64,000 bases of DNA from Moniliophthora roreri (Eukaryota > Basidiomycota > Agaricomycetes > Agaricales > Marasmiaceae): assembly GCA_001466705.2 (NCBI GenBank), contig LATX02000233.1, positions 62,001 to 126,000 on the forward strand. The letters are read 5' to 3'. Position numbers and translations under genes: made by a program. Of the stretch, positions 35,168-46,100 are shown piece after piece (positions within the stretch are counted from its first letter, which is position 1; the number at the start of each line of letters is the position of its first letter). The notes beneath the pieces were generated by a model. That model did no database searches, was not told the DNA's origin, and worked only from the letters and a program-made list of their open reading frames with translations.

Positions 35168-38100
35168 ATGCCTCTCCCTCTCACTCCCACCGGCAAGGTC
35201 GCTCTCCATCCTAAACAGCCCAATTCCCGCCCAAAACATGCAATAATCCTCCGGTTGAACAGCGAATCCCTCAATGCACTCGACTCTTCCCCTAGCCAAC
35301 CCGAAGTCGACATTGATTTCACCTCGTCCAATCCAGGGTTATGGGTCAACAATCAATTCTATCCTCTTCGTTTTCAAAAGGAAGAAGTGAGCCATGAGAT
35401 ATACCTCCGTGCTGCTCCTGGGAGCAAGAGTACACAAAGCGTACCGCTCAAAGCATACGCGAGTGTGATGGGTAAAGTGAACCTGGCGGAACGGGAGCTG
35501 GATTCAGAGTTGGCGGATAGGATTAGGCAGAAGAGGGAAGTGGAGGAAGAGAAGCGGAATCAGTCAAAGGCTATCTTCTTGGATGAACCTCCGCCGCAGG
35601 TTAAGCAGAGAGATAGTCATGGTCATACCAAGGAGAAGAAGAAGCCAGCGGCGGGGACGACAACCAATTCCATGTTTAGGAAACCGGTCAAGGCTAGCGA
35701 TCAACCTCACAGAGCACCAAAAGCGTCGGCTTTGACGACAGCATCAGTACCGAAGGACCCTTTACTCAAGAAGAAGGTTATCCATTGCCTTGCGCAGGGA
35801 GAAAAGTCTTTGGACGATCTGGCACGCGCAATTGGTGGCGATGAGAGTCTGGATATCGTTACAAGGCGGGAGGTTTCTGATCTACTCGAAGAGGTGCATT
35901 CTATATTCACTTTTTTTAAAACAATCTACATAGCCTTAATGCAATCAAATTCCCAGATCGCAGACCCCCATGGCGCCAATAGAATTTGGTCTCTCAAGCC
36001 CTTTGCATGGACCGCAGTACGACCTTTTGAATGGCCAGGGCTGACAGACTCGGAGAGAATGTCAATGGCTAGGAATGCAAAGTCGATATTTCATTCAAAC
36101 GGGATACCCGAGACGGACGAATGCTGGCGGCACTGTAAGATTCCGCAGACCACTGCGTCATCTGCCCAAAACCAGGCGCAGGCGCCAAAGAGAGGCCTTA
36201 TAGGGAGCGAAGTCAAAAAAGCCAAGGAGAAGGAAAAGAAGGGTCTGAATACCGGTGCAAGTGCGATGAAAGATATCCCTATGAAACCGCCACCACCTTC
36301 CGCCAAACCGACACCGACATCTACACCTACGACTTCCACTTTTCCTTCGACTTCGACCTCGCGACCTCCGCCGCCACCGCTTCTTACAGCGTCGAATTCC
36401 GCCGGATCAGCGGCAGGGAGAAGAAAACTCCCTGGTTCAGGATTCAAACTGAGCAACAGGGCGTCTGCTTCTAGCGGGAGTGGCAGTGGTAGATCAGCAT
36501 CTCCCGCCTCTATCAAATCGCCCATACCGGCTTCAGCCGCTGTCAAAAGTCCGGTACCAGCAGCTGCCTCGGTACCCGTTAAGCGAGGAGACGCCTCACC
36601 AGGAGGTGCTGCCAAGCGACGAGATGCTGATGCGTCGCCGCCGGCTGCGTCTGGTTCTGGTTCTGGGTCCACGAAGCGACGAGACACCTCGCCGGCACCT
36701 AAACGAGAACGAGAACGAGAGCGTCTCTCTACTTCCACGTCCTCTTCCAAACGTCCCGGAACTGACCTCGACTTGGACCTAGATCCAGCTCCGAAGCGAG
36801 TCAAGACGTTAAAAGAGGAAGCTGGGATCGAGTCGGATCGTGAGCCCAGGAGAGAGCTGTCGAGGAAAGAGAGAGAGCGTGATAGAGATAGAGACAGAGA
36901 CAGAGACAGAGACAGAGGACGAGGACGAGAACGGGATTCGTCGTCCTTGTCTAGAAGAGAGCGTGATCGCGAACGCGAACGAGACAGGGACAGAGCTCCT
37001 CCGCAACCAATTCGCGAATCGGCCTCTTTATCGAGTGCCGCGTCTGCTTCTGCGTCTGCGTCTGGTACGTTGAAACGCAAGAAGGCCTCTGAAAGAGAAA
37101 GGGAAAGGGAAGAAGGAGAAGAAGATGAATCGGATTGGTTCGATGATATTGCGGAAGAGGCGTTGGCGAATAGGAAGAAGAGGAGGAAGACTGAGGAATC
37201 GGCTGCGCCTGCGTCTGGGCTTGTCAATGGAGGTGGGAGCTTGAGAGACAGAGAAAGGGACAGAGATCGGGAGAGGCAAAGAGAAAGAGAAAGGGAGAGG
37301 GAAAGGGAAAGGGAGAGGGAAAGGGAAAGGGAGAGGGAAAGGGAGAGGCCGGTCAAGAAGGAGAGAGAATCGCCGTTACCCTTGCCGACCAAGTCGAAGC
37401 AGGATTTGTCGTCGCTGCCGTCTACAAAAACAAAAGATAAGAGGAAAGAAAGAGTGTCGCCACCGGCTCCGGCTCCGACACTCAAGAGCAAGGAGAAGCC
37501 GGTGAAGAGAGAGAGGGAGTTGTCGCCGCTCCTTGCAAAGAAGCGGGACTTGTCACCTCCAAAGGTGAAGAGAGAGGCGTCGCCGTTACCTAGGATAACC
37601 AAGACTCAGCCTGTGAAGCAAGATTCTTCACCGATGCCGGCTCCGTTGCCCAGGATGACCAAGAAGGAACCGGTAAAGAAGGAAAGGGACGTGTCACCTC
37701 CACTTCCGCCTGCTAGGATCAAGAAGGAGAAAGAGGATCGGGATAAGGATAGGGATAGGGATCGAGATAGGGATAGAAGTAACGGCGCTACCACCGCTAG
37801 TCAACGGCGACGCGAATCCGCAATGTACACGTCTTCTGAAGAGGAAGGTGAAGAAGGTGAAGACACTTCTGGTACTTCATTGATGAGAAATAGTACCGCT
37901 ACCAGGAAGGCAGCCAACGGAAACGCCAATGGAAGCAATACCAAATCACTACGAGCGCGGTATCAAGCTTCATACATGGCCTACCTCGATACTTTCCGCA
38001 CAGCCATGTCTCAGAAAGAGCGGATCGAGGCGTTGTTGGAGGGTGGTAGTGAAGCTGGAGATGCTGCTTCCCTTTCGGAAGGGGAGCTGTTAGATTTCGA

Positions 38101-38221
38101 TGGCTTGAACAAACTTGTTGGGGAGACGAAGAATAAGTGGGAAGAGTTGAAGGGGATACAAAAAGAGTGGGAAGGGTTGAGGGATAGCAAGAGTGGTATG
38201 GTCGGGGTTGGGAGAGAATGA
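35168..38221 (+). CDS. RNA polymerase II elongation factor ELL-like protein
   Basis: Two exons, 35168-35893 and 35957-38221, give 996 residues. The intron (63 bp, GTGCAT...CCCAG) is in frame and stop-free, so an unspliced form of 1017 residues is also open. The N-terminal ~150 residues form the ELL N-domain. Around residues 200-310 is the winged-helix part (KKKVIHCLAQGEKSLDDLARAIGG, then PFEWPGLTDSERMSMARNAK). The C-terminus (ARYQASYMAYLDTFRTAM, then KNKWEELKGIQKEWEGL) looks like the occludin/ELL helical domain. Between them lie ~500 residues of low-complexity Ser/Pro/Lys and Arg-Glu/Arg-Asp repeats. ELL suppresses Pol II pausing in the nucleus as part of super elongation complexes. Family assignment rests on motif order; the central disorder is unusually long. 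Confidence 0.72.
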   Translation: MPLPLTPTGKVALHPKQPNSRPKHAIILRLNSESLNALDSSPSQPEVDIDFTSSNPGLWVNNQFYPLRFQKEEVSHEIYLRAAPGSKSTQSVPLKAYASVMGKVNLAERELDSELADRIRQKREVEEEKRNQSKAIFLDEPPPQVKQRDSHGHTKEKKKPAAGTTTNSMFRKPVKASDQPHRAPKASALTTASVPKDPLLKKKVIHCLAQGEKSLDDLARAIGGDESLDIVTRREVSDLLEEVHSIFTFFKTIYIALMQSNSQIADPHGANRIWSLKPFAWTAVRPFEWPGLTDSERMSMARNAKSIFHSNGIPETDECWRHCKIPQTTASSAQNQAQAPKRGLIGSEVKKAKEKEKKGLNTGASAMKDIPMKPPPPSAKPTPTSTPTTSTFPSTSTSRPPPPPLLTASNSAGSAAGRRKLPGSGFKLSNRASASSGSGSGRSASPASIKSPIPASAAVKSPVPAAASVPVKRGDASPGGAAKRRDADASPPAASGSGSGSTKRRDTSPAPKRERERERLSTSTSSSKRPGTDLDLDLDPAPKRVKTLKEEAGIESDREPRRELSRKERERDRDRDRDRDRDRGRGRERDSSSLSRRERDRERERDRDRAPPQPIRESASLSSAASASASASGTLKRKKASEREREREEGEEDESDWFDDIAEEALANRKKRRKTEESAAPASGLVNGGGSLRDRERDRDRERQRERERERERERERERERERERERPVKKERESPLPLPTKSKQDLSSLPSTKTKDKRKERVSPPAPAPTLKSKEKPVKRERELSPLLAKKRDLSPPKVKREASPLPRITKTQPVKQDSSPMPAPLPRMTKKEPVKKERDVSPPLPPARIKKEKEDRDKDRDRDRDRDRSNGATTASQRRRESAMYTSSEEEGEEGEDTSGTSLMRNSTATRKAANGNANGSNTKSLRARYQASYMAYLDTFRTAMSQKERIEALLEGGSEAGDAASLSEGELLDFDGLNKLVGETKNKWEELKGIQKEWEGLRDSKSGMVGVGRE
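35894..35956 (+). other. 63-bp in-frame intron of the ELL gene
   Basis: The donor GTGCAT, a branch-like CCTTAAT and the acceptor CCCAG lie inside the open frame, and 63 is divisible by three. The encoded insert (Phe/Ile-rich) would interrupt the winged-helix region, so splicing is the likelier state. Confidence 0.7.
36868..37350 (+). repeat. Arg-Glu / Arg-Asp codon repeats in ELL
   Basis: Two purine-only tracts (about 36,868-36,930 and 37,236-37,350) are repeats of GAGA and GAAAGG-type hexamers encoding alternating Arg-Asp or Arg-Glu. RE/RD repeats are common in nuclear RNA-processing factors. The opposite strand is open for 503 codons only because of this composition. Confidence 0.85.
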
Positions 38222-41200
38222 TGCCTCGGGGGGTTCAAAGTCACGGACGAACACTTTTTTAGTTGACTGACTGGATGCTTATACGGGATTTGCAAGATGT
38301 ATCGTACATACCAAGCAAGTTGTAATTATTCGTTAGATGAAGTGCCTAACAGGTGGTCAGCCTCACTGGTTCTACTGTCTATTCGTTATAACAACATCAT
38401 TTCCAATTGGCCATCAAGAATTTCTACCAAAAGGATGGATTACTCCCGTAAAGGTTTATTGCAAGAATTCGAGCGATCAGCTTTGCATCAACGGAATTTC
38501 AAATAAAAATGCGTGTTCTACATCTAGACGACCCCTCTGGACCCTTATACGCGTCTAGATGGTTGCAATTTTCAAATTTATAGTGCTAAGCGAGGCCATC
38601 CCGCCTTATTATGGTATACAGCTCCCCGAACACTGCATCCTAGCTCGGATAACCCTTATGGGAAGCTTCATCCACTATGTCATCGGACAACCACCAAAGC
38701 CAACTGAGACATGGCTCGTTCGGCTTGCTTCCTGGTTGACAACTATAACAACAATGACAGGCGAGAGAACAAGTTCCGGAATGGATGTCTTCTCATTTAC
38801 AGCGTCTTCGGAAAACCTTGTCCAAACGCCTCTCTCGAACACAGAAAAAGATGATAAAAAATGTTTCTATAAGCGACCCTAAGCCAAGGGGGTGGCAGGA
38901 TCTGAATCGCCGGTCCAACTTGAAGGGGGGGGGGGGGGGGGGTCTGAACTTTGTTAAAAAATTTTTGGACCTACAGTGCAGAGTGCTTCTAACAGGGTCT
39001 AGAGCTTCAATATTGCCTTATTAACCTCTGTTCTCGATGTAATTTACACTTTTTTGGGTATGTAAATGATCCCCAGAAGCTCATTAATGCGTTATCATTC
39101 ACCGACATCCCAAATATGGCAACATCCGCCACTGAGTCGCAGAAGCTGAATGCAAGCCGAATCTGCCAAAAGATCTTTGCTCCTTGTAATCCCTTGTAAC
39201 CTCCCAACTTTTTACCTGGGGTCATTGTGCAGAAAGATAATCCGGCGTGCACCAAAAATGGAACCCCAAGGAAGCGTCAATTAGAGGAGGAACCAGCAGA
39301 AGGGACCACGACCAGGATGCAAGACGCGGGAATGGGTGAGTCATTTCTTTGCTTTCGCATGTTTTCTTGTGACTAACCCCAGGTATAGATGCATCCCTCA
39401 ATAATTTCCGAATGCTCGACAGTACCCGAGAACTTCACCTGTGATAGCTGTAGAAATGGTCGTTCAAGGCTTTGAGCATGTATGTGTACAGTGACTATAA
39501 TAGGAAAATTCAATTGCCTTTTTTGGTCAATTATTACCGGATATGGCAGGAGGGTGGTACCACCCCTGCTCAGTGTTAAAATATTTTTCGACCTCGTACA
39601 CCGCCGGAGTGAACTTATCTGTGATCCGTGTGTCCTGTAATTTGTCGGACCAATATGTCATCTATATCCAGGACATCTAGCGAAATATATCGAGACTATA
39701 TATTGGCTTCAGGAGCCGGGTAAGAGACTTTGCCTTGCTTTCCCCTGCTCCTCCCCTGCTCTCCCTTATACCCTTTGCCCTCAGGGAGGTCAAATACTCA
39801 CTTTGGACGTATTTCTGGCATGGGAGGGGTAGGCCAATGTTGGGCTTTCCATTGCCCGAAAAGGCCTTACGGAAGTGTCACATGGCATTACGTGGGTCGT
39901 TATATCGGTGGTATATGTTAGAGGGTATGGGGATGACAAATTACAGGACACACAGATCACAGATAAATTCACTCTGGCGGTGTACACTTATTAAGGTCTT
40001 GCTACCCCCTTGCCCTAAGCGACTATGCGAACTTCCCATCGTGTCATTGCGAGTGGAGGATAATGGGGATATGCTCGGTTGTTACCGCTTGATAAACATT
40101 TTCGTCACTTGTGGTAAGTCCCTTATTGTTTTTCTTCCTTGTTCTCGAGGGTCTTGAGGACAAGGTATTCCGAGAACACTGCAAGACGTGTTTGCATGGA
40201 TGAGGGCCTGGCAGTCTTCCAGAGTCACGTACCAAAAAGAAGCAGGGAGCGGTCGGGTAAGATGGCGCATGAAAACACATGTAAGGGGATCCAGAGGCCT
40301 TCTGAAGTGTGTATTTCACCTCCTCTATGTCATGAAGAAGGCATGTCACTTCTAATCATCAACTCTAGCCATACTACCTCACGCCTTGTCTCTAATGCAT
40401 CCGGGGCTCGGGTGTTCTTCGGAACTCCAGCCTTTCGTTGAATCCTCCGAGGGCCTTACGGGAATGCCTGGTGAATTAAACATTCATTCTGTCGAACAAT
40501 TTGATATTTCTTCTCTCCAGAAAGTCGTCAGAATCCAATGGGGATCAAAACCTCACGGGAAGCCATCGAATGATCGATGGATCATCCGGTGAAAAAAAAA
40601 AAAAAAGATCACGTCGTCCCATTATTTTCCGAATCAAGGTGCTGCTCTACTTATGATCATGGATACTCGTAGTGCATCACTCGTAAACATATTCCAGTGG
40701 AAAGGGACTAGCACTTGACTGTCAGTACCGTGCTATCCACAAGGTAAACCCTTACCTCGAGCCATGCCAGAACTCGGCTTTGGTCTGTTTTGGATACGAT
40801 TTTGACGAGAAGGGAGAGGAAGGAGATGTAGGGAATCTGGACAGGGGATCGCAAATGTGCAGCAGTGTGCACAAAGGGATTCAAGTTGCATCTCGTTCAG
40901 AACGGTAGGATACTCCCTCGGATCCGGGCCCGTGTACACAAGACGATGGGTGAAAGGATGTACGACCCAACAATAGTCTTTTTGTGGTATACCTTTGAGT
41001 CACTAGGATGCGGAAGAACAGCTGATTTCAAGTAGAAGGATGCTCCATATGAGGATAGAATTTTGATGCAGATACTCTGTCCTGGCGCCGGGCATGGAAT
41101 TCGAAGTACTTTCGGAAGTAAGTTTTCCTTCTTGCCGTCATTTCTTCATAGATTTTGTCAAACGACGAGGTCTGCCTTTGTTTTGACAAATGGTGGCACA

Positions 41201-41570
41201 GTCTGCCCTTTCCGGAAACTTACTTTGGCCCCGGATCACGACTTGAACCTGCTAAATATCCGGAAGGGGAACTGCGACCTCTTCTTCAGTATATCGAAGA
41301 TCTGAATGAATAGTCACATCCGCAAGTCTAAAATTCATATGTATGTTAATAGGATTCATTTCTGGCCTTGCATTTTTCTACCATCATCTTACATCCCATC
41401 CAGCCTCAAAGCCAGACTAACGATAGAATTGACGATTGTCGTGAAAGAAGCTATTGCGAAACAACAGTGAGAGGGTATTTGAGTAAGCGGTAGGTCACAT
41501 AATAAATACATGACACAGTGACAGTAAAGAATCAAAAAATCAAGAAGAAACGATTCTAAATAAGGGATTA
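38222..41570. other. Gene-poor 3.3 kb with homopolymer runs
   Basis: No gene has family or splice support. Noted: a run of 17 G (38926-38942), a run of 15 A (40592-40606), and small Cys-containing frames near 39.4 kb that lead nowhere. Several short frames (38559-38882, 39735-40157) lack coding pattern. The run of A could be the tail of an old retroposed copy. Otherwise I see nothing. Confidence 0.4.
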
Positions 41571-42585
41571 CTAAAGACCAGCGGCCTTCAACAGGCCCTC
41601 ATAATCATCCACTACAATGTCCTTCAAGGTGACATTCACATTTCCAACGATAAGATCATTTGTCAGGGGATACCGTGCACTGTGAATCTTGTCCGAGGTA
41701 TACTGCACGGGTACCGTAGACCAGAACAACGTGATCACCAGCGATGACGGCGGCTTAGAGCCTTCCTTCACGTCGTCTATGAGAGTACAATTCTGGCACC
41801 TGAAGATCCAGTTTGCATGATCAGCCGTGAAATAGGATAGATTGGAGTGTTTGAGGGTGACGATATGGCTGGTAGTGGGGATGTATGCCGAGCCATCAGG
41901 TCTAAGATCCAGGCATTAAATGCGGTGTAAAAAGCGTTGCGTGAATGAGACCTTACGCCAATGTAGAGAATTGCGAGAGTATGACTTGATCACCTTGGAG
42001 GAGCTGGCCGAGGCCGTTACTATGAATGAGGATAATGACGTGAGTCGTGGAGCTTGAAAATCGAGCGTGTGGTACTCGAAAACTTACACTGGGACCAGAT
42101 CTGCATCCTCCCCAACGAACGTCATAACATCACCGATTCCAGACCTAGGGATGGTTTTCAGGAAATACACTCAAACAAAGTGGGTAGCAAGAGAATCTTA
42201 CTGAGCAAATTTTCCGGTGGTGTTCGCGAAGAACCCAGCGAACCCGTATGGCAGAGGCGCAGTCATGTTGACAAAAAAGTCTTTCGCGAAAGGGTCCGGC
42301 TGGGTGAGCGAAGCAGCGGGTATCCCGAGTCCTAAGGTGAGTTTTGCGTCTGGAACCTACATAAAAGGCCGTGTAGTGTTATCGAAACGTTGAGACAGTC
42401 GGGTCTTCTTACAGAGTATTGTTCTAGGCAAATACCCGAAGTGGTATTGCAGACTGTCTGGCCTTGTCCGACCGCTACAGAATACGATGATAAGCACGCA
42501 CTGCCGGTAAATGAGAAATAGAGGGGGCACTGGAAAGAGCAGCGGAGAGCAACGTAACGAGAGAAGAAAACTTGAAATGAGCCAT
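41571..42585 (-). CDS. Secreted cytochrome/DOMON-like protein (cellobiose dehydrogenase cytochrome-type)
   Basis: The start at 42585 gives a signal peptide (KFSSLVTLLSAALSSAPS). Later exons read VCNTTSGICLEQYS, PDAKLTLGLGIPAASL, then AAxxYGFAG-like APLPYGFAGFF, IGDVMTFVGEDAD, NGLGQLLQGDQVILSQF, SAYIPTTSHIVTLKHSN and HANWIFRCQNCTL. The last exon ends at 41571. This order (substrate-side strand, YG.AG, nucleotide-like loop, then W.FRC.NC) matches the beta-sandwich cytochrome domain found alone or in cellobiose dehydrogenase. Six introns of about 50 bp are visible; the first junction is uncertain. No dehydrogenase or carbohydrate-binding module follows, so it would be a stand-alone domain. Heme ligands cannot be assigned with confidence. 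Confidence 0.6.
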
Positions 42586-43257
42586 GGGATTTGGATGCAC
42601 TAGCATTGTGTTACGCTAGGGGTTTTATACTCGAAACAGGCCGGCGCGGCGAAGGTGAGAGTCTACCGTGAGCTCTATTTTGTCTTCTCGAAGTATGCTG
42701 AATGAAGTCTCATGGGAACGGACTCAGTTGTAGTTCAACGGCAATGTCACGATCCCGCTCAAAATGGACGCTCCACTACTGGTTGTGGTGGGCGTATCAA
42801 CAGTCAAGTCAGGAGTCAAATGTCTGGAGACACACCTGAGGCTACTACTGAGTACTGAGCACCCATCTCACTACTCCAGTCCATGAATTTGCACGACAGT
42901 ACGCGTAATCCCGCGATATACATTGGGCAATAGCCTGAGGCATACAATTCCAGAAGAGCTGAGAAGAGCGCCCTGAGAGTGCCCAGGCGACGGATAATTC
43001 GGCCCAGAGTCGTTTTTTTTATAGAAAGAAGAGCATTCAAAGTTCGGGCGGGTTCAAGATTCCAACTGTGGGTTTGGTGATGATGGTTCTGGTGGAAGGT
43101 GTACGGGTATCAGAAAGAATGCCGATCTTTGGTTCCTTATCCTTCTGCTAGCACTCAGAACGTGCAACTAAAGATGTTGCGTGAATTTCTTTTTAACGAG
43201 TAAAGTACAGACAAGAGCTCAAGCAAAGAATTACGGAAAACAAAAAACCCATTCAAG
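42586..43257. other. Intergenic, no gene seen
   Basis: Promoter of the secreted cytochrome-like gene and 3' flank of the first seven-helix gene. A 74-residue minus frame at 42816-43040 has no support. Confidence 0.4.
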
Positions 43258-44604
43258 TTACGCGGTCTCCTTTACTGACTTAATATCAGAATCAGATGTA
43301 TTGGCTTCTCCCGAGCTAATTTGAACTGCCACCCGGCTACGTTCTGCATCGGTAGTATAGGTTCCCAGACCAACGCTATCCACACCAATCGACGTGGCAT
43401 CTTTTGGGCGGAAGCGAATTCTGGACGTGATACCCCGATTGTTGGGGGTCGGTTGGGTATGGATGCTGGGATCCAGACGCGTACTCCATGCTGTGTCATC
43501 ACGAGAGTGTCCTGCAGCAACGCGCAGAATAATCAGCATGGGTGCAATTCCCTAGGAGGCGTTACGTTAGAACGTTCAGGAGCGTGCGTGCATGCATTAC
43601 GCCACGGGGAACCTCACCGTCATCTGCGCATGAATGTTCTGAGCATAGAACGCGTTTACATTCTTGGTTACGTTCAATATGACGAAAATAAGCAGCGTGA
43701 GGGAATACAGTGCTGCAGATTCGACCGGAATTTCGACAGCAGCGCTGAATGGGTTCTTCCGATGTCCAGTCGCTTTTACAGCTGCCCTTTGTACCATGAC
43801 GATTCTCAGTGCCAGGAATGTGGTGGTGAAAAGACTGGTCGCGATGGAAAGCACGAAATAGGCGGTACTGAACGCAAGAAAGTCATTCCTCCTTTTGATA
43901 CTAGTAAAAGCATCTCCGCTGGTTTCGAGAGTGACTTGGGCAACAATGAACCGCGCAGCCATGCCTAAAAATGTCGGTGATTGAGTGTCCCTATTTAGCT
44001 AGTGTATGAGGTCACTTGCCGATACCACAGGTAGACATAATTATAGGCAAGATGACCACAACCCAGCGTCTTTGCCAAACAACCCAGCAGCGCCAGATCT
44101 ATACAAAGTCGATTATTCCAGTAACCGGGTTACACGTTGATGATACGTACGAATAGAATGTCAGCGATCAATATATTCAAGCAGAAGAATGTGTCCCCTG
44201 TAGCTTCGAGCCATGGTGCGAGATGAGTCAATGAAAAGAGCAAACCAGGGCCACCGGGCAGTTCATTATCGTCAATCGCTTTGGAATAGTAATACCACTG
44301 CAGTGAGCAATGCATGGTAGAGCAAATATACATGCTAAGGACGATCGCAGTGAGACCCGCTTTTCTTTCCATGGTAAACGCCGAGTTCGTAACTGTATGT
44401 GATATGATAGGAAATCAATGTATCGAACTTCGGATGATTCGATACACGCACAAATCACCCATAGGGTCAAAAAGATCCCAGCGGTGTAAAGCCCTAGAAG
44501 TTAATCTTGGTAAGATGGCGCAAGCAATGATAGTATCAGGTAGACTAACCATGGAACCAGTCTTCGACGATGAGACTGCTGATCGGAACTGGGGGACTTG
44601 CCAT
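43258..44604 (-). CDS. Seven-helix membrane protein of unknown function, tandem copy A
   Basis: The start ATG at 44604 (MASPPVPISSLIVEDWFHG) splices through 44550-44604, then an exon from 44493, with about six introns, to the stop at 43258. Hydrophobic helices in order: LYTAGIFLTLWVIF, GLTAIVLSMYICSTM, LLFSLTHLAPWLEAT with FFCLNILIADILFIW, WVVVILPIIMSTCGI, AYFVLSIATSLFTTTFLALRI and ALYSLTLLIFVILNV. A conserved loop FYAQNIHAQM, then APMLIILRVAAGHSR and a Ser/Asp-rich cytoplasmic tail, follow. This family is widespread and multi-copy in Agaricomycetes, resembling receptors in topology. No ligand or G-protein contact is known. Confidence 0.82.
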
Positions 44605-46100
44605 GGCACTGCTCAAGAAAAGTAGAACTGCGCCCAAGAAGTAGTTCAAGGCAAGAGCGGGTTGAACAATCAGGTCCGGCTTCGACCTATAACTAGTTCA
44701 CCGTCCGTATCAATTGACAAGGCATGGGAAGCCATAATCCCGCATCTCGTTATCCTGCAAACACTGCTAGTGCTTTGACAGTTGGCCGCCCACGGCTTGA
44801 TTATCAGAGCCCCAACCTGGTCACTTGAGCTGCCGAGGATCTGCCTGAACTCGCCACCGCACCACAAGGAACTACTTTCCCACAGCCGCATGCCAGTAAA
44901 AGCGAGATGGCATCATTTTGATCAATCACGTTCAGCTCTCAACCCCCGTTGTAAAAGTGCCGCAGCTTTCAAAGACTGGAGGTCTGTGATGGACCCCCCC
45001 AAACCTCGAACGTTCATACCCTTTGCTAGTGGTTAGAAGTGCCTTAAGGTGCCTTTGTAGCGACGTCCTCGGATTTCCGGTCTAGGCTCCTCCAGATTAG
45101 CCCCTCACAGTCGCGATTTGAATGCAGTGGCTACATACCAGCACATAACCCTCTGAATTTCCGGATCCGATCTGTAGATCCCCAAAGTACGGTATCGCAG
45201 TCCGGCAGACATCATGAAATGAGGAGCCCTGTTGGTAGTACATTCGTGTAAATCCCATAAGGCGACTGTCGGAACACTCGGTGAAATTGAAAGTAGAGGA
45301 TGCTTGCAGTGAATCTCCGGAACATAAAGTGGATAGGAATACACGATGGTGGTAATCTCGGCGATGTCGAATCGATGATTAAGGGTAGCACAAAAAGGTG
45401 GACGCTAGACTTCTCTGTGCTAGGTGCAAAAATGCTGTTGCAGTAGCATAATTCTGGTACACGTGTCTTCTGTGTGACATCCACCATCCGGTCTCGATGT
45501 CCCTAGCCTTCGCTTGACAGATGGTGAGGTGTTTCTGAGGTAACTATCAATAAACGTGCCAAAGAAACAGAAAAAAAGGAACGCACGAGGGCAGATCCAT
45601 CCAGCCTAGTCATAGACTTCAAATCATCTCCAATCCTCCAACCCCATTGAGCATTGTTCATGCCACGTCGCTCCAAGGTAACAGTAATGGCCATTGACCT
45701 GGCAGTGAACGATCTACGGTTTGGTGTTCATTCGTACACTTCGGAATACGTGTACCGTCTACTTTTCCGACCCGGCGCGGCGATCAGTTGGTACAATTCA
45801 GCATGGATCTGAATTCTTGCGGAGGAGAGGGCATTCCAGGGAATATACGAATGGAGGAAGGAGTCAACTAGCGGTGACGGTGAGAGGACAGCAGGCGTCA
45901 AAAGTAAGCGCACATAAGGATTCGAGACTCCAGAAACTCAGGCCTCAGCACCGGCAGTTGTATGACGGAGGAAGTTGGTTGTATGAGTAATCAGTACGCG
46001 AAACACTTCACCGTACATAATACATAGACTATCAAGGCCATCCAGATAACTAAAAAATTAAAAAAGAGCTAGACCGAACGGTAAATTTTGATATCTGGGA
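44605..46100. other. Spacer between the two seven-helix genes, no gene seen
   Basis: About 1.5 kb with short frames on both strands and no splice support. It should hold the promoter of copy A. Confidence 0.4.

Noticed and set aside
36091..37602. 503-codon open frame on the minus strand, rich in Ser-Leu repeats
   Set aside because: It lies antisense to the Arg-Glu/Arg-Asp and Ser/Pro repeats of ELL. Its openness and repeats follow from the purine-rich sense codons.
43321..43968. 215-codon plus-strand frame across the first seven-helix gene
   Set aside because: Antisense to the conserved membrane-protein exons; a similar antisense frame occurs at copy B (46322-46699), as expected from duplication.
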